Part shown: piece by piece, positions 20,271 through 30,674 of the stretch
Numbering within the stretch: the first letter of the stretch is position 1
How the letters are laid out: the number at the start of each line of letters is the position of its first letter
NCBI GenBank assembly: GCA_046351555.1
Contig: JAXLYI010000046.1
Location: forward strand, 19,166-83,165
Direction: 5' to 3'
DNA: 64,000 nucleotides
Source: CAISKJ01 sp046351555
Lineage (GTDB): Bacteria; Myxococcota_A; Polyangia; Polyangiales; Ga0077539
Notes under the pieces: model-generated
Told to the model about the DNA's origin: nothing
Seen by the model: only the letters and a program-made list of their open reading frames with translations
The model's database searches: none
Position numbers and translations under genes: made by a program

Positions 20271-22304
20271 CTACGTCGCGAGCGCGCGGGCGAACTTGTC
20301 GAGGTCGAAGGGCTTCACCAGGTGGGCGTCGAAGCCGCTGGCGCGCGAGCGCTGCGCGTCCTCGTCGCGGCCGTAGCCCGTGAGCGCGACGAGGCGCACG
20401 CCCGCGAACCGCGGGTCGGCCCGCAGGCGGCGCGCGACCTCGTAGCCGTCCATCAGCGGCAGGCCGATGTCGCAGAGCACCAGGTCGGGCGCGAACTCCG
20501 CCGCGACGGCGAGTGCCTCGACGCCGTTGGCCGCGGCGCGCACCTCGTGGCCGAGGAGCTCGAGCAGGAGCGCGGCCGTCTCGAGCGCGTCGGGGTTGTC
20601 GTCGACCACCAGCACGCGGCGCGGCCCCACGGCGTCGCGGGCGCGCGGGTCGGTGACGGCGGGCCGGTCGGCCGGCGCGTCGATGGCGGGCAGGCGCACC
20701 ACGAACTCGCTGCCGCGCCCCTCGCCCTCGCTGCGGGCCTCGACGCGGCCGCCGTGCATCCCGACGAGACGTCGCACGAGCGCGAGGCCGATGCCGAGGC
20801 CGCCCTGTGAGCGGTCGAGCGAGACGTCCACCTGGGTGAAGAGGTCGAACACCTGCGACAGCATGTGGGGGGGGATGCCCACGCCCGAGTCGCGCACGCG
20901 GACCACGGCCTCGGCCCCCTCGCGGGCCACCGAGACGTCGATGCGCCCGCCGGGGTCGGTGTACTTCGCGGCGTTGTGCACGAGGTTGCCGACCACCTGC
21001 GCGAGGCGGGCGAGGTCGCCGTCGACCCACACGCCGCCGACGGGCGCGCGGACGTCGAGCGCGTGGCGGCGCTCGGCGACGAAGGGGGCGACCGTCTCCG
21101 CGGCGCGGGCGACGGCGGCGGCGAGGTCGACCGGCGCGCGGTGGAGGGTGATCTTCCCCGAGCGGATGCGCGACACCTCGAGCAGGTCGCCGACGAGGCG
21201 CGTGAGCTGCTGCACCTGACGACCGATGACGTCACGGGCGCGCCTCGCCTCGGGGGCGTCGACGTCGCGGAGGTTCATCACCTCGAGGGCGGTGGCGATG
21301 GGCGAGAGCGGGTTGCGCAGCTCGTGGGCCAGCATCGCCAGAAACTCGTCCTTGCGCCGGTCGGCCTCCTGGAGGGCCTCGGCGCGTTGACGGAGCGCGT
21401 CCTCCGCGCGGCGCAGCGCGGTGATGTCGGTGAGCGTGACGACGGCGCCGAGCACCGCGCCGCCCGACGCGAGCAGCGGGCCCGCGCCGAGGAGCAGTTC
21501 GAAGCGGGCGCCGTCGGGGCGGGCGAGCGTCACCTCGCGGCCGCGGACGGTCTCTCCGCGCCAGGCCGCCGCGAGGTCGGGGCGGTGGTCGTCGCGGGCC
21601 TCCAACGGGAACGCGTCGGCGAAGGCGCGGTGCAGCGGGCTCGCGCCGCAGAGGGCGTGCGCCGCGCGGCTGGCGCGCACCACGAGGCCGCGCGTGTCGC
21701 AGACCACCACCGCGTCGGCCACCTGCTCGAGGATCGACCGGGCCAGCGCCTCGTCGGCCACGAGGCGCTCGCGGCGCTTGCGCTCGCTCAGGTCGACGGC
21801 GAGGAGCCCTTGCCCCGACGACGCGTCGCGCAGGGGTGTGACCCCGAGGAAGAGCGGCCGGCGCGCCCCGTCGGCGGCGCGGAGGACCACCTCGCCCTCG
21901 GCCACGCGCCCCGCGGCGGCGTCGGCGAGGAGCGACTCGACGAGGGGGCGGCTGGCGGGGTCGACGAGGTCGCGGAGATCGGCGCCGGCGAGGGCCGCGG
22001 GCGCGGCGCGCGCGAGGGCGGCGAAGGGGGCGTTGGCGGCGATGATCGCGCCCGCGGTTGTGAGCGCGGCGGCGGCCTGGTCGAGCTGGTCGACGAGCAC
22101 GCGGAGCGGCCGGTCGGCGGTGTCGAGCGTGAGGACGCTGGCGCGGTCGGCCTGGGTGACGACGAGCGCGTCGACCTCGCCCTCGCGGATGGCGCGGAGG
22201 GTCGCCTCGACCTCCTCGAGGCGGCGGCGCAGGGAGTCGTTTTCGCGGAGGAGGTCGTCGCGGGAGGGGGGCGCGTCGGCTCGCGCGGGGGCCGCGGCGC
22301 TCAC
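20271..22304 (-). CDS. PAS-type hybrid sensor histidine kinase with receiver domain
   Basis: The product has 677 residues and is soluble (no membrane segment). Order: an N-terminal coiled coil with the RAIREGEVDALVV signature, two PAS-like domains (about 50-170 and 180-300), and HisKA with DEFLAMLAHELRNPLSPI and the phospho-accepting histidine near residue 327. Next come HATPase_c (NLVHNAAKYT, DSGVGIPP, GGLGIGLALVRRL) and a C-terminal receiver VLVVDDNPDALE...LCDIGLPLMDG with phospho-acceptor Asp near 612. The start is a GTG that overlaps the TGA of kaiB (GTGA), so it is translationally coupled to kaiB. It is a strong candidate output or input partner of KaiBC, comparable in role to SasA or LabHK kinases but without the SasA-type KaiB-like domain. 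Its target is not encoded here. Confidence 0.92.
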   Translation of the reverse strand: MSAAAPARADAPPSRDDLLRENDSLRRRLEEVEATLRAIREGEVDALVVTQADRASVLTLDTADRPLRVLVDQLDQAAAALTTAGAIIAANAPFAALARAAPAALAGADLRDLVDPASRPLVESLLADAAAGRVAEGEVVLRAADGARRPLFLGVTPLRDASSGQGLLAVDLSERKRRERLVADEALARSILEQVADAVVVCDTRGLVVRASRAAHALCGASPLHRAFADAFPLEARDDHRPDLAAAWRGETVRGREVTLARPDGARFELLLGAGPLLASGGAVLGAVVTLTDITALRRAEDALRQRAEALQEADRRKDEFLAMLAHELRNPLSPIATALEVMNLRDVDAPEARRARDVIGRQVQQLTRLVGDLLEVSRIRSGKITLHRAPVDLAAAVARAAETVAPFVAERRHALDVRAPVGGVWVDGDLARLAQVVGNLVHNAAKYTDPGGRIDVSVAREGAEAVVRVRDSGVGIPPHMLSQVFDLFTQVDVSLDRSQGGLGIGLALVRRLVGMHGGRVEARSEGEGRGSEFVVRLPAIDAPADRPAVTDPRARDAVGPRRVLVVDDNPDALETAALLLELLGHEVRAAANGVEALAVAAEFAPDLVLCDIGLPLMDGYEVARRLRADPRFAGVRLVALTGYGRDEDAQRSRASGFDAHLVKPFDLDKFARALAT

Positions 22305-22608
22305 CGCGGGCCGGGGCGGAGCTGGAGGCCGACGAGCGTCCGCTCCGCGTCGGACATGTCGCCGATGACCTTGCGGATCGGGTCGGGCAGCTTGCGGACG
22401 AGCGTCGGGATCGCGACGATCTCGTCCTGGCGCGCGAGCTGCGGGTTCTCGAGCAGGTCGACGACGTCGATGCGGTGGCGGCCGGGGAGGTGCTCCTCGC
22501 AGAGCCGGCGGAGATTGTCGAGGGCGCGGACGGATTTGGGCGTGCGGCCGGCGATGTAGAGCCGCAGCTCCCACACCTCCTCGTCGGCGTGCGTGGCGGG
22601 GTCGTGGT

Positions 22609-22612
<4 letters not shown>
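22301..22612 (-). CDS. kaiB: KaiB
   Basis: The product has 103 residues, nearly the length of cyanobacterial KaiB (102). Conserved signatures are readable: ELRLYIAGRTPKSVRALDNL, IDVVDLLENPQLARQDEIVA, IPTLVRKLPDPIRKVIGDMS and the closing TLVGLQL. In cyanobacteria KaiB changes fold to bind the CI ring of KaiC. Here it lies between kaiC and a histidine kinase, overlapping both by 4 bp (ATGA with kaiC, GTGA with the kinase). The acidic tail of Synechococcus KaiB is absent; the protein ends GPR. Whether it fold-switches cannot be told from sequence. Confidence 0.95.
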
Positions 22613-24351
<1,739 letters not shown>

Positions 24352-24357
24352 GGCCGC

Positions 24358-24386
24358 ACCATACGAGCCCTCGCGCGTCGATTCAA
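24358..24386 (-). promoter_or_regulatory. Candidate leaderless promoter of the kai operon
   Basis: On the minus strand TTGAAT (24386-24381), exactly 17 bp, then TATGGT (24363-24358) match the vegetative sigma-factor consensus at 4 of 6 bases each. TATGGT ends 6 bp before the kaiC GTG (24351-24349), so the expected transcription start is the start codon itself. No ribosome-binding site is possible in such a transcript. Confidence 0.5.
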
Positions 24387-24494
24387 TGCGCAGCGCCTGC
24401 GCCACGCGCGCCGCAAAGACAGAGGCTTTGCACAACAGACGAGCGCAGATTCACCGCGCGATGCGGCGCGCCGCCGCACGCGTCGACGGAAACA

Positions 24495-24519
24495 CGCGCC
24501 TCGTTCAAACGCGAGCGCG
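24495..24519 (-). terminator. Candidate hairpin after the RluA gene
   Basis: An 8-bp GC-rich stem with one bulged base and an 8-base loop (CGCGC-CTCG / CGAG-CGCG) lies 56 bp beyond the stop of the RluA gene. On the minus strand it is followed by a short TGTTT tract, so it could terminate leftward transcription before the kai promoter. Confidence 0.3.
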
Positions 24520-24574
24520 CGCCATTCGAAGAGCCCGACAGCGACACGCCGCCCACGTGCGACAGAGCTTGCTG

Positions 24575-25246
24575 CTACGCGCCGCCGCAGGCCCCCCAGA
24601 GCGCGCGCATGTCGTCGTGCCACGGCGCCTCCACGACGCGCCCGACGCCCGGCACGGTGACGCGTCGCGCGTGGAGCATCACCCGCGCGGCGGAGACCAC
24701 CGCGCCGTCGTCGAGCACCACGCGCTTCGCGCCGCCGTAGGCCGCGTCGCCGACGAGCGGACATCCCGCGGCGCGCGCGTGAACGCGGATCTGGTGCGTC
24801 CGCCCGGTGACGGGGACGAAGCCCACGCACGCCACGGGGCCCGCGAGCGACTCCACGGCGTAGCGCGTCTCGGCGGGCTTCGGGTCGTCGCCGGGGCCGG
24901 TGGTCCGCTTGCGCGGGTCGCGGCGGTCGACGGCGACGGGCCACGTCCACGCGCCTTCCGTGGGGGTCGGCGCGGGGGTGACGAGCCCGACGTACGCGCG
25001 CTCGTAGCGCCCTTCCGCGCGCGCTTGCTCAGCGAGCGTAACCGCCTCCGCGGTGAGCGCGAAGAGCACCGCGCCGGTGACGTCGGCGTCGAGCCGCGAG
25101 AGCGGGTGGTGGTGCGCCGCGCGCGGGCGGAGCTTGCGGACGGCGTCGACCAGCGACGGGGCGCGCCCGCCCGCGGCCGGCGTGGTGAACGTCCCCGCGG
25201 GCTTGTCGACGCAGAGCCAGTCGGCGTCTTCGTAGAGGACCCGCAC
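24575..25246 (-). CDS. RluA-family RNA pseudouridine synthase
   Basis: The product has 223 residues from a GTG start. The N-terminus VRVLYEDADWLCVDKPAG is the usual opening of the catalytic domain. The catalytic aspartate lies in HPLSRLDADVTGAVLF, where the family consensus is HRLD. TGRTHQIRVHARAAGCPLVGD is the second signature, and GAVVSAARVMLHARRVTVPG completes the fold. There is no S4 RNA-binding domain, so it is the short RluA/TruC-like form; the target uridine cannot be assigned. The start lies 5 bp beyond the stop of the PEP-utilising enzyme gene, so the two form an operon. The GTG was chosen because the upstream frame belongs to the preceding gene's antiphase. Confidence 0.9.
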   Translation of the reverse strand: MRVLYEDADWLCVDKPAGTFTTPAAGGRAPSLVDAVRKLRPRAAHHHPLSRLDADVTGAVLFALTAEAVTLAEQARAEGRYERAYVGLVTPAPTPTEGAWTWPVAVDRRDPRKRTTGPGDDPKPAETRYAVESLAGPVACVGFVPVTGRTHQIRVHARAAGCPLVGDAAYGGAKRVVLDDGAVVSAARVMLHARRVTVPGVGRVVEAPWHDDMRALWGACGGA

Positions 25247-25251
25247 GCGCG

Positions 25252-27912
25252 CTACACCGCTTCGACGGCGGCGGGCACGGCGCTCTCGGCGCGGGCGATG
25301 CGTTCGACGACGCCGCGGTCGCCGTCGACGCGGACGCGGTCGCCCGTCTTGAGCGCGCGGGTGGCGCCCGCCACGCTGGCCACCGCGGGGACGCCGTACT
25401 CGCGGGCGACGAGGGCGGCGTGGGAGAGGGCGCCGCCGAGCTCGGTGACGACGGCTGCAGCGACGAGGAAGAGCGGCGTCCACCCGACGTCGGCGACGGA
25501 CGTGACGAGCACCTCGCCGGGCCGGAGCGCGGCGCCGTCGGCGGGGTCGCGGAGCACGCGGACGACGCCGGTGACCACGCCCTTGGCGGCGGCGACGCCG
25601 GTCCATCGGTCGCCGCCGGGGATGGGCGTGGGGGCGCCCGCGGGCGGCGCGCCGACGAAGGTGGGCGGCGGGTCGGGGCGTGCGACGTCGCGGAGCACCT
25701 GCGCGCGTCGGACGGTGACGAGGTTGGTCGGGTCGCCGAGCTCGCCCGAGAGCCACGCGCGGAGCTCGTCGGCGGCGAGGTAGAAGGCGCCGTCGCGGCC
25801 GGCGGCGGGGGCCATCCGCTCCATGCGGCGCGACGCCTCGACGGCGACGGTGCGGAGGAAGCCGAGGGCCTCGGTGACGCGCGCCCGCATCCGCTCGCGG
25901 AGCCGCGAGAAGCGCCACGTGCGCTGGAGCAGGTGGCGCGCGACCGAGCGGGCGACGGGCGCGACGGAGCGTTGGAGCTCGGCCTCGGCCTCGGCGCGCG
26001 CGTGGTGCTGGCGCTCGAGGCGGCGGAGGGCGGAGTCGTCGACGCGTTCGAGCAGCGCGCGGAGGGCGGCGAAGAGGGTGCCGGGGGCCTCGCGCCACCG
26101 CGGGGTGGCGAGCTCGGCCTCGCGCGGGCAGCGGAAGCCGTACGCGCGCAGGAAGTTTTCGAACGAGCGACGCGTGGGGCCGGGCGGCAGGTCGGCGACG
26201 CGGAGCGAGGCGGGGTCGGACGAGAGGAGCGCGGCGCGGGCGGGCGCGTCGCCGCGGGCGACCTCGGCCATGTGGAAGAGGGCGACGCCGGGCATGGCGC
26301 TCTCGAGGTCGGAGACGCCGGAGAGGAGCTCGCGTTCGAAGCGGTCGGCCTCGGCGCCGACGGCGACGCGGAGGAGCGCGCGGAGCCCGACGACGCTGGC
26401 GAGGTAGCCCGAGGCGCAGGTGAGCATCACCTCGCCGGTGCGGTCGAGCAGGGCGAGGAGCTCGCCGAAGAGCGCGTCGAGGGCGCTGTGGGAGAGGGCC
26501 GGGAGGTCGGTGCGGTCGAGGGACTCGCGGCGCGCGCGGAAGTCCCGGTCGAAGCGCTCGACGCGGAGGTCGAGGGCGGCGTTCTCCGCGAGGTAGCGGG
26601 CGCCGGTGAGCGGAAGGCGCGCGAGGAAGGCGCCCCAGTCGCCGGGCGCGACCTGGCCCTCGATGGCCTCCAACCCCCCGCCGCCGCCGAACTCCAGCAG
26701 CATCTTCGGGTTGAACGCGGGCACCTGCCGCGCGACCCGCATGAAGTTGGTGAGGTTGAGGTAGATGCGCCCGTGGAACGACCCGACCAGCTCGAGCCCC
26801 TCGGGCGCGCGGCACCCGAGGGCCCCGAAGGCGCGGCGGAAGCCCTTGTCGCTGAAGGCCGCGGCGATCGACCACGTCAGCGGCGTGGCGACGCCCGGGA
26901 GCGCCTCGCCGACGTTGACGTTGCTCCACACCCACGTCGCCGGGTCGTCGAGGTCGCCCTTCGCGCGCTGCGCCGACGCGCCCACCACGGGCCGCGACTG
27001 GAGCGCCCAGAGCGCGCCGTCCGCGAAGGCCCACTCGACGTCGCGCGGCGCGCCGGCGGCTCGCTCCAGCGCGTCGCCGAGGGCCGCGAGCTCCGCGAGC
27101 TGCGCGTCGGTGAGGCAGCGCTTCCCGCGCTCGTCGGCGGGGAGTTCGACGCGCTCGACGGCGCCGCAGGGGGCCACGCGCATCGCCGCGGCCTTCTCGC
27201 CGAGGTCCGCCGAGAGCACCCGCCCCGTCGCCCGCGCCACGCGGAACACGTCGGGCGACGCGCCCCCGTCGACCACCGAGCACCCGAGGCCCGGCGCGGC
27301 CTCGATCACCGTCACCCCGCGGTCGCCGCCCACCGGGTCGACCGTGAACATCACGCCCGCCACGTCGGCCCGCACCATGCGCTGCACCACCAGGGCGACG
27401 GCGACGTCCTTGCGGACGGCCGCGGGGCGGCGCGCGAGGTACGTCATCGCGCGCTCCTGGTAGATGCTCGCGAAGCAGCGGGCGACGGCGGCGAGAACCG
27501 CGTCGAGGCCGCGCACGCCGAGGGCGGTCTCCTGGAGGCCCGCGGCGCTGGCGTCGGCGGCGTCCTCGTGGAGCGCGCTCGACCGCACGGCCACCGAGTC
27601 CTCACCGAGGGCCGTGAGGGCGGCCGTCACCTCCGCGCGCAGGAGCGCGGGCAGCGGCGCGGCGATGAGGCGCTGGCGGATGGCCTCCAGGCGCGCGCCG
27701 CGGCGCGACGAGGCGCTCCCCGCGAGGAGCTGGGCGGGCCACTGGGAGGCCGGGAGCGCGGCCTCCAGCGCGGCGCGGAAGGCCGCGGCGTCGATGGCGA
27801 AGCCCGCGGGGACGCGGACGCCCGGCAGGTGGTGGAGGGCGGCGAGCCCGGCGGCCTTCGACCCGAAACGCCGCGCGTCGCGCGCGTCAGCCAGCGGAAC
27901 CACGTACACCAT
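25252..27912 (-). CDS. PEP-synthase/rifampin-phosphotransferase-like enzyme
   Basis: The product has 886 residues. The N-terminal 320 residues are a PPDK/PEPS ATP-grasp domain: FGSKAAGLAALHHLPGVRVP, EDSVAVRSSALHEDAADASAAG, VQRMVRADVAGVMFTVDPVGG and the closing DGALWALQSRPVVG. A long helical middle domain (about 330-780) follows. The C-terminal swivelling domain has the phospho-histidine motif TELGGALSHAALVAREYG with His831. The order ATP-grasp, helical substrate domain, His domain and the total length match rifampin phosphotransferase (RPH) rather than canonical PEP synthase, which has the His domain in the middle and a PEP-binding barrel at the end. The substrate is unknown; RPH homologues occur in many environmental bacteria and do not all act on rifamycins. 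It is cytoplasmic and in an operon with the RluA gene. Confidence 0.85.
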   Translation of the reverse strand: MVYVVPLADARDARRFGSKAAGLAALHHLPGVRVPAGFAIDAAAFRAALEAALPASQWPAQLLAGSASSRRGARLEAIRQRLIAAPLPALLRAEVTAALTALGEDSVAVRSSALHEDAADASAAGLQETALGVRGLDAVLAAVARCFASIYQERAMTYLARRPAAVRKDVAVALVVQRMVRADVAGVMFTVDPVGGDRGVTVIEAAPGLGCSVVDGGASPDVFRVARATGRVLSADLGEKAAAMRVAPCGAVERVELPADERGKRCLTDAQLAELAALGDALERAAGAPRDVEWAFADGALWALQSRPVVGASAQRAKGDLDDPATWVWSNVNVGEALPGVATPLTWSIAAAFSDKGFRRAFGALGCRAPEGLELVGSFHGRIYLNLTNFMRVARQVPAFNPKMLLEFGGGGGLEAIEGQVAPGDWGAFLARLPLTGARYLAENAALDLRVERFDRDFRARRESLDRTDLPALSHSALDALFGELLALLDRTGEVMLTCASGYLASVVGLRALLRVAVGAEADRFERELLSGVSDLESAMPGVALFHMAEVARGDAPARAALLSSDPASLRVADLPPGPTRRSFENFLRAYGFRCPREAELATPRWREAPGTLFAALRALLERVDDSALRRLERQHHARAEAEAELQRSVAPVARSVARHLLQRTWRFSRLRERMRARVTEALGFLRTVAVEASRRMERMAPAAGRDGAFYLAADELRAWLSGELGDPTNLVTVRRAQVLRDVARPDPPPTFVGAPPAGAPTPIPGGDRWTGVAAAKGVVTGVVRVLRDPADGAALRPGEVLVTSVADVGWTPLFLVAAAVVTELGGALSHAALVAREYGVPAVASVAGATRALKTGDRVRVDGDRGVVERIARAESAVPAAVEAV

Positions 27913-27986
27913 GCGAGGGGCCGCGGATCATAGCGGGCTTTGTCCGCGGGGGAACGCGCGATGTGGGCTTTCGCCCGGGCGGCGGT

Positions 27987-29093
27987 TCAGCCGGCGTCGG
28001 CGGCTTCGTGGGCGGGCTCGGCCGCGGCGCCAGAGGCGTCGAGCACGGCGGTGTGGACGTCGTCGCCGTCGCCCTCGCGCATCGCCCAGAGCGCCACCGC
28101 GTCGCGCCCGCCGCCCGACGCGCCGCCGTCGCCGAGCGCCATCGTGACGCCGCCGGTGGCGAGCCGCGCGGTCACGGCCGCGTCGCGCGCCGCGGTGACG
28201 TCGCCGTGCCCCGACACGCCGACGCCCGCCCACGCGCTGTGCTCGTGGAGCAGCACCGCGACGGGCAGCGGCACGGGCAGCGCCTCGCCCGGTCGCCACC
28301 GCGGAACGCCCTTCTTCGCCCGCGGCAGGAGCGACGCGAGCGCGAGCCCCGGCGCGCCCGGCAGGTCGACGGCGCTCGGGCACACCACCCACGACGCCGC
28401 GGCGACGACGCCGTGCATGTCGACCGCGACCACGCTCTCCACGGGCGCGGACGGGAGCGGGTCGGGGAGGTTGGCGCCGTAGCGCCCCGAGCGCCGCGGC
28501 GGCAGGAGCGCCTCGTGGCCCGCCTCGACGCACGCGGGCCGCGCGAGGACGGGCGCGGGCACGGGGCGGAGGTCGTCCTTGGTGAAGACGCCGCCGACGA
28601 CGGGGCCCGCGGCGTTCATCACGGCCTGAAGAATTCCCATGCGCTCGAGGGCGTGGATGCCGGTGCGCGGGAGCTGAAGAAGCAGCTTCAGGCGCTCGCG
28701 GAGGCCGTCGTCGACCTCGCCCTCGCGCACCGCGGCCACCGCCGCGCGGACCACCTGGCCGAAGGGGAGCGCCCCGAAGCGCGCGTGCGCCGCGAGGACG
28801 CCCTCGAGCAACCCCGGGACCGCGGCCGTCCACGCGTCGGGCGTGGGCTCGGGCGTGCGCGGACGTCGATCACCGAGGCCCGGCGCGCGGGCGCGGCCGT
28901 CGACGAAGTGGGCGCCGACGCCGGTGCCGGCCACGAGCACCCCGCACGCGCCGAGCAGCGAGGCGGGCGAGCTCCGCGCGGCACCCGCGAGCATCGCGCC
29001 GAGCACGACGTCCACCGCGCCGCCCCCTTCGCCCACCAGGAGCTGCCCGGCGGCCTGCGCCACGGGGTCGCGCGCGATGACGACGTTGCGCAT
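27987..29093 (-). CDS. Short gamma-glutamyltransferase-like protein, probably without nucleophile
   Basis: The product has 368 residues. The N-terminus RNVVIARDPVAQAAGQLL followed by EGGGAVDVVLGAMLAG is like the start of GGT/Ntn-hydrolases, and AVPGLLEGVLAAHARFGALP matches their VPGxVxGL segment. Typical GGTs are 520-600 residues and self-cleave at a Thr in a TTH motif. Here the corresponding place reads ESVVAVDMHGVVAAASWVV with no Thr, and there is no signal peptide. It may therefore be an inactive or repurposed cytoplasmic relative; this is inference from pattern alone. It starts at 29093 with ATGA overlap with the DUF72 gene, so the two are translationally coupled. Confidence 0.7.
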   Translation of the reverse strand: MRNVVIARDPVAQAAGQLLVGEGGGAVDVVLGAMLAGAARSSPASLLGACGVLVAGTGVGAHFVDGRARAPGLGDRRPRTPEPTPDAWTAAVPGLLEGVLAAHARFGALPFGQVVRAAVAAVREGEVDDGLRERLKLLLQLPRTGIHALERMGILQAVMNAAGPVVGGVFTKDDLRPVPAPVLARPACVEAGHEALLPPRRSGRYGANLPDPLPSAPVESVVAVDMHGVVAAASWVVCPSAVDLPGAPGLALASLLPRAKKGVPRWRPGEALPVPLPVAVLLHEHSAWAGVGVSGHGDVTAARDAAVTARLATGGVTMALGDGGASGGGRDAVALWAMREGDGDDVHTAVLDASGAAAEPAHEAADAG

Positions 29094-29857
29094 CAGCGCG
29101 CCCCCTCGTCGTCGTCCTCGTCGCCCTCCGCCTCGCCGTCTTCGTCGTCGTCCTCGTCGTCGTCGCCGTCCTCGCCCTCCTCGCCGTCGAGGAAGGCCGA
29201 CGCGCCGGCGCCCGCGGCGATACCCGCGAACTTCAGCGCCTCGCGCCACGCGCCGCCCGACTCGAACACCACGAAGGCCTCCTCGCAGCCCGCGAGCGCC
29301 TCGGCGAGCTCTTCGAGGCGGCCCGAGTGGTACTTGTTGTCGAAGCCGAGGCCGCGCATGCGGGCGTAGACCACGGGCTCGTCGACCTCGTCGTGGAGCG
29401 GGTCGCACGCGGTGAGCACGCCGAACTTCTCCGCGTGCTCGGCGGCGGCGTCGCGCTCCCAGAGGCCCGCCGGGTCCCACGCGACGACGTCGAGGGCCTT
29501 GCGGGCGCGCTCGAAGACGGGCGCCATGCGGCCGAGCGCGACGCTCCCCGGCGACACCGCCATCGGCGTGCGGAAGACCAGCGCCCCCGCCCCGAGCGCG
29601 TCGGCGAGGTTGAGGAGGCGGTCGGTCTCCGAGCGGACGGCGGCCGGGTCGCGCAGGGGCCAGGAGGGGTCGCCGTAGAAGCTCGCCGGCGCGACGAGGC
29701 CGTAGGTGAAGCTCTCGGGCGTGTGCTTCCGCCACGTCGCGAGCACCTTCGGGGAGGGCAGCGGCTGCCGCAGGGCGAACTCGACGAACGAGAGCCGGGA
29801 GAGGTACCGCTCGCGCGGCGCGGCGAACCCGGCGCATCCGATGTGGAACGTGGTCAT
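29093..29857 (-). CDS. DUF72 (YecE-like) protein with acidic tail
   Basis: The product has 254 residues. The fold signature starts with MTTFHIGCAGFAAPRERYL and continues with KHTPESFTYGLVAPASFYGD and RLLNLADALGAGALVFRTP, as in DUF72 TIM-barrel proteins. The C-terminal part has DEPVVYARMRGLGFDNKYHSG, the usual R-x-H/G-x-x region. From about residue 223 to the end the protein is almost wholly Asp/Glu/Gly (runs of DDDEDDDED), a long acidic tail not usual for the family. Function of DUF72 is unknown. It is the first gene of the pair with the GGT-like gene. Confidence 0.85.
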   Translation of the reverse strand: MTTFHIGCAGFAAPRERYLSRLSFVEFALRQPLPSPKVLATWRKHTPESFTYGLVAPASFYGDPSWPLRDPAAVRSETDRLLNLADALGAGALVFRTPMAVSPGSVALGRMAPVFERARKALDVVAWDPAGLWERDAAAEHAEKFGVLTACDPLHDEVDEPVVYARMRGLGFDNKYHSGRLEELAEALAGCEEAFVVFESGGAWREALKFAGIAAGAGASAFLDGEEGEDGDDDEDDDEDGEAEGDEDDDEGAR

Positions 29858-29948
29858 GGCGGAAGGGCGCGGGAAGCTACACCACCGGCCCCTGCTTGCA
29901 AACCGCTCCCGTCGCGCGCTGGTTGTCGGCGCGGAGGCAAAGCCGCCG

Positions 29949-30545
29949 TCAGCGCTGGCGCTGCATCGCGAGCGGCGACAGCGCGGCGGGGCGGTGCGCC
30001 GGCGTGCACAGGTCGTTGTCCGCCGGCCGCTGCCCGAAGCGGAGGCTGTCCCCCTCGACCGACACGAGGTCGTAGTCCTGCCCGCAGGCGCTCACGGGGC
30101 GCTGCCCGAGGCCCGCGCAGCCCTCGGCGCTGATGTCGACGTCCGCGTCCGGCGCGACGGGGCGGCCGCACCCCTGCGCGCTCGACAGGAAGCCCGCCGC
30201 CGCCGCGCCGTGCGCGCGGAGCGTCTTGCGGGTGAAGCGGAAGGTCCCCTCGTGCGCGCCGGCCACGGCCGACGGCCCGGTCACCTCGTAGGGCCCCTCG
30301 ATGTGGGCGGTGACGAAGGGCGTCGCGCAGGCCGCGTCGGCGTAGGTGACGTAGTCGAGCGACCAGTCGCGCGCGGTCATCGCGAAGCGGAGCTGGATGT
30401 GCTGCCCGCTCCCGTTGGGGACGCAGGCGCTCGCCCAGCGGCCCGCGAGGTCGACGGCGGGGGCGGCGGGCGCCGGGGTCTGCGGGGCGCCGCAGGCCGA
30501 GAGGAGGGAGGCGAGCGCGAGGGCGTGGAGCGGGCGGGGCGACAT
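29949..30545 (-). CDS. Small lipoprotein of unknown function
   Basis: The product has 198 residues. MSPRPLHALALASLLSAC is a lipoprotein signal. The mature part starts with VDLAGRWASACVPNG and continues with a beta-rich pattern (IQLRFAMTARDWSLDYVTYADAAC, HEGTFRFTRKTL), resembling lipocalin-like or APCDD1-type beta-barrel domains by eye, with four to six cysteines (SAQGCGRPVAP, SACGQDYDLV). This is only a resemblance. The gene is divergent from the LysR regulator, which could control it through the shared 129-bp gap. Confidence 0.75.
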   Translation of the reverse strand: MSPRPLHALALASLLSACGAPQTPAPAAPAVDLAGRWASACVPNGSGQHIQLRFAMTARDWSLDYVTYADAACATPFVTAHIEGPYEVTGPSAVAGAHEGTFRFTRKTLRAHGAAAAGFLSSAQGCGRPVAPDADVDISAEGCAGLGQRPVSACGQDYDLVSVEGDSLRFGQRPADNDLCTPAHRPAALSPLAMQRQR

Positions 30546-30624
30546 GGCGTTGGTTCTCCTGGGTGCGCGCCGCGACGGTGCGGCGCCGACGGGGAGATCT
30601 TCGCCACGAGGGGCCCCCTCCGCC

Positions 30625-30640
30625 ATGCAGAGGTGTGCAT
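30625..30640. promoter_or_regulatory. Candidate LysR operator (inverted repeat)
   Basis: A perfect inverted repeat ATGCA-N6-TGCAT lies in the 129-bp gap between the divergent lipoprotein gene and the LysR gene. It is next to the most AT-rich patch of the gap (30650-30667). This fits the short dyads LysR proteins bind when repressing their own gene. It also argues for the regulator starting at 30675 rather than at the ATG inside the dyad (30639). Confidence 0.35.
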
Positions 30641-30674
30641 GGCCGACCAACAGAAATGTATCATCGCTGACGCC

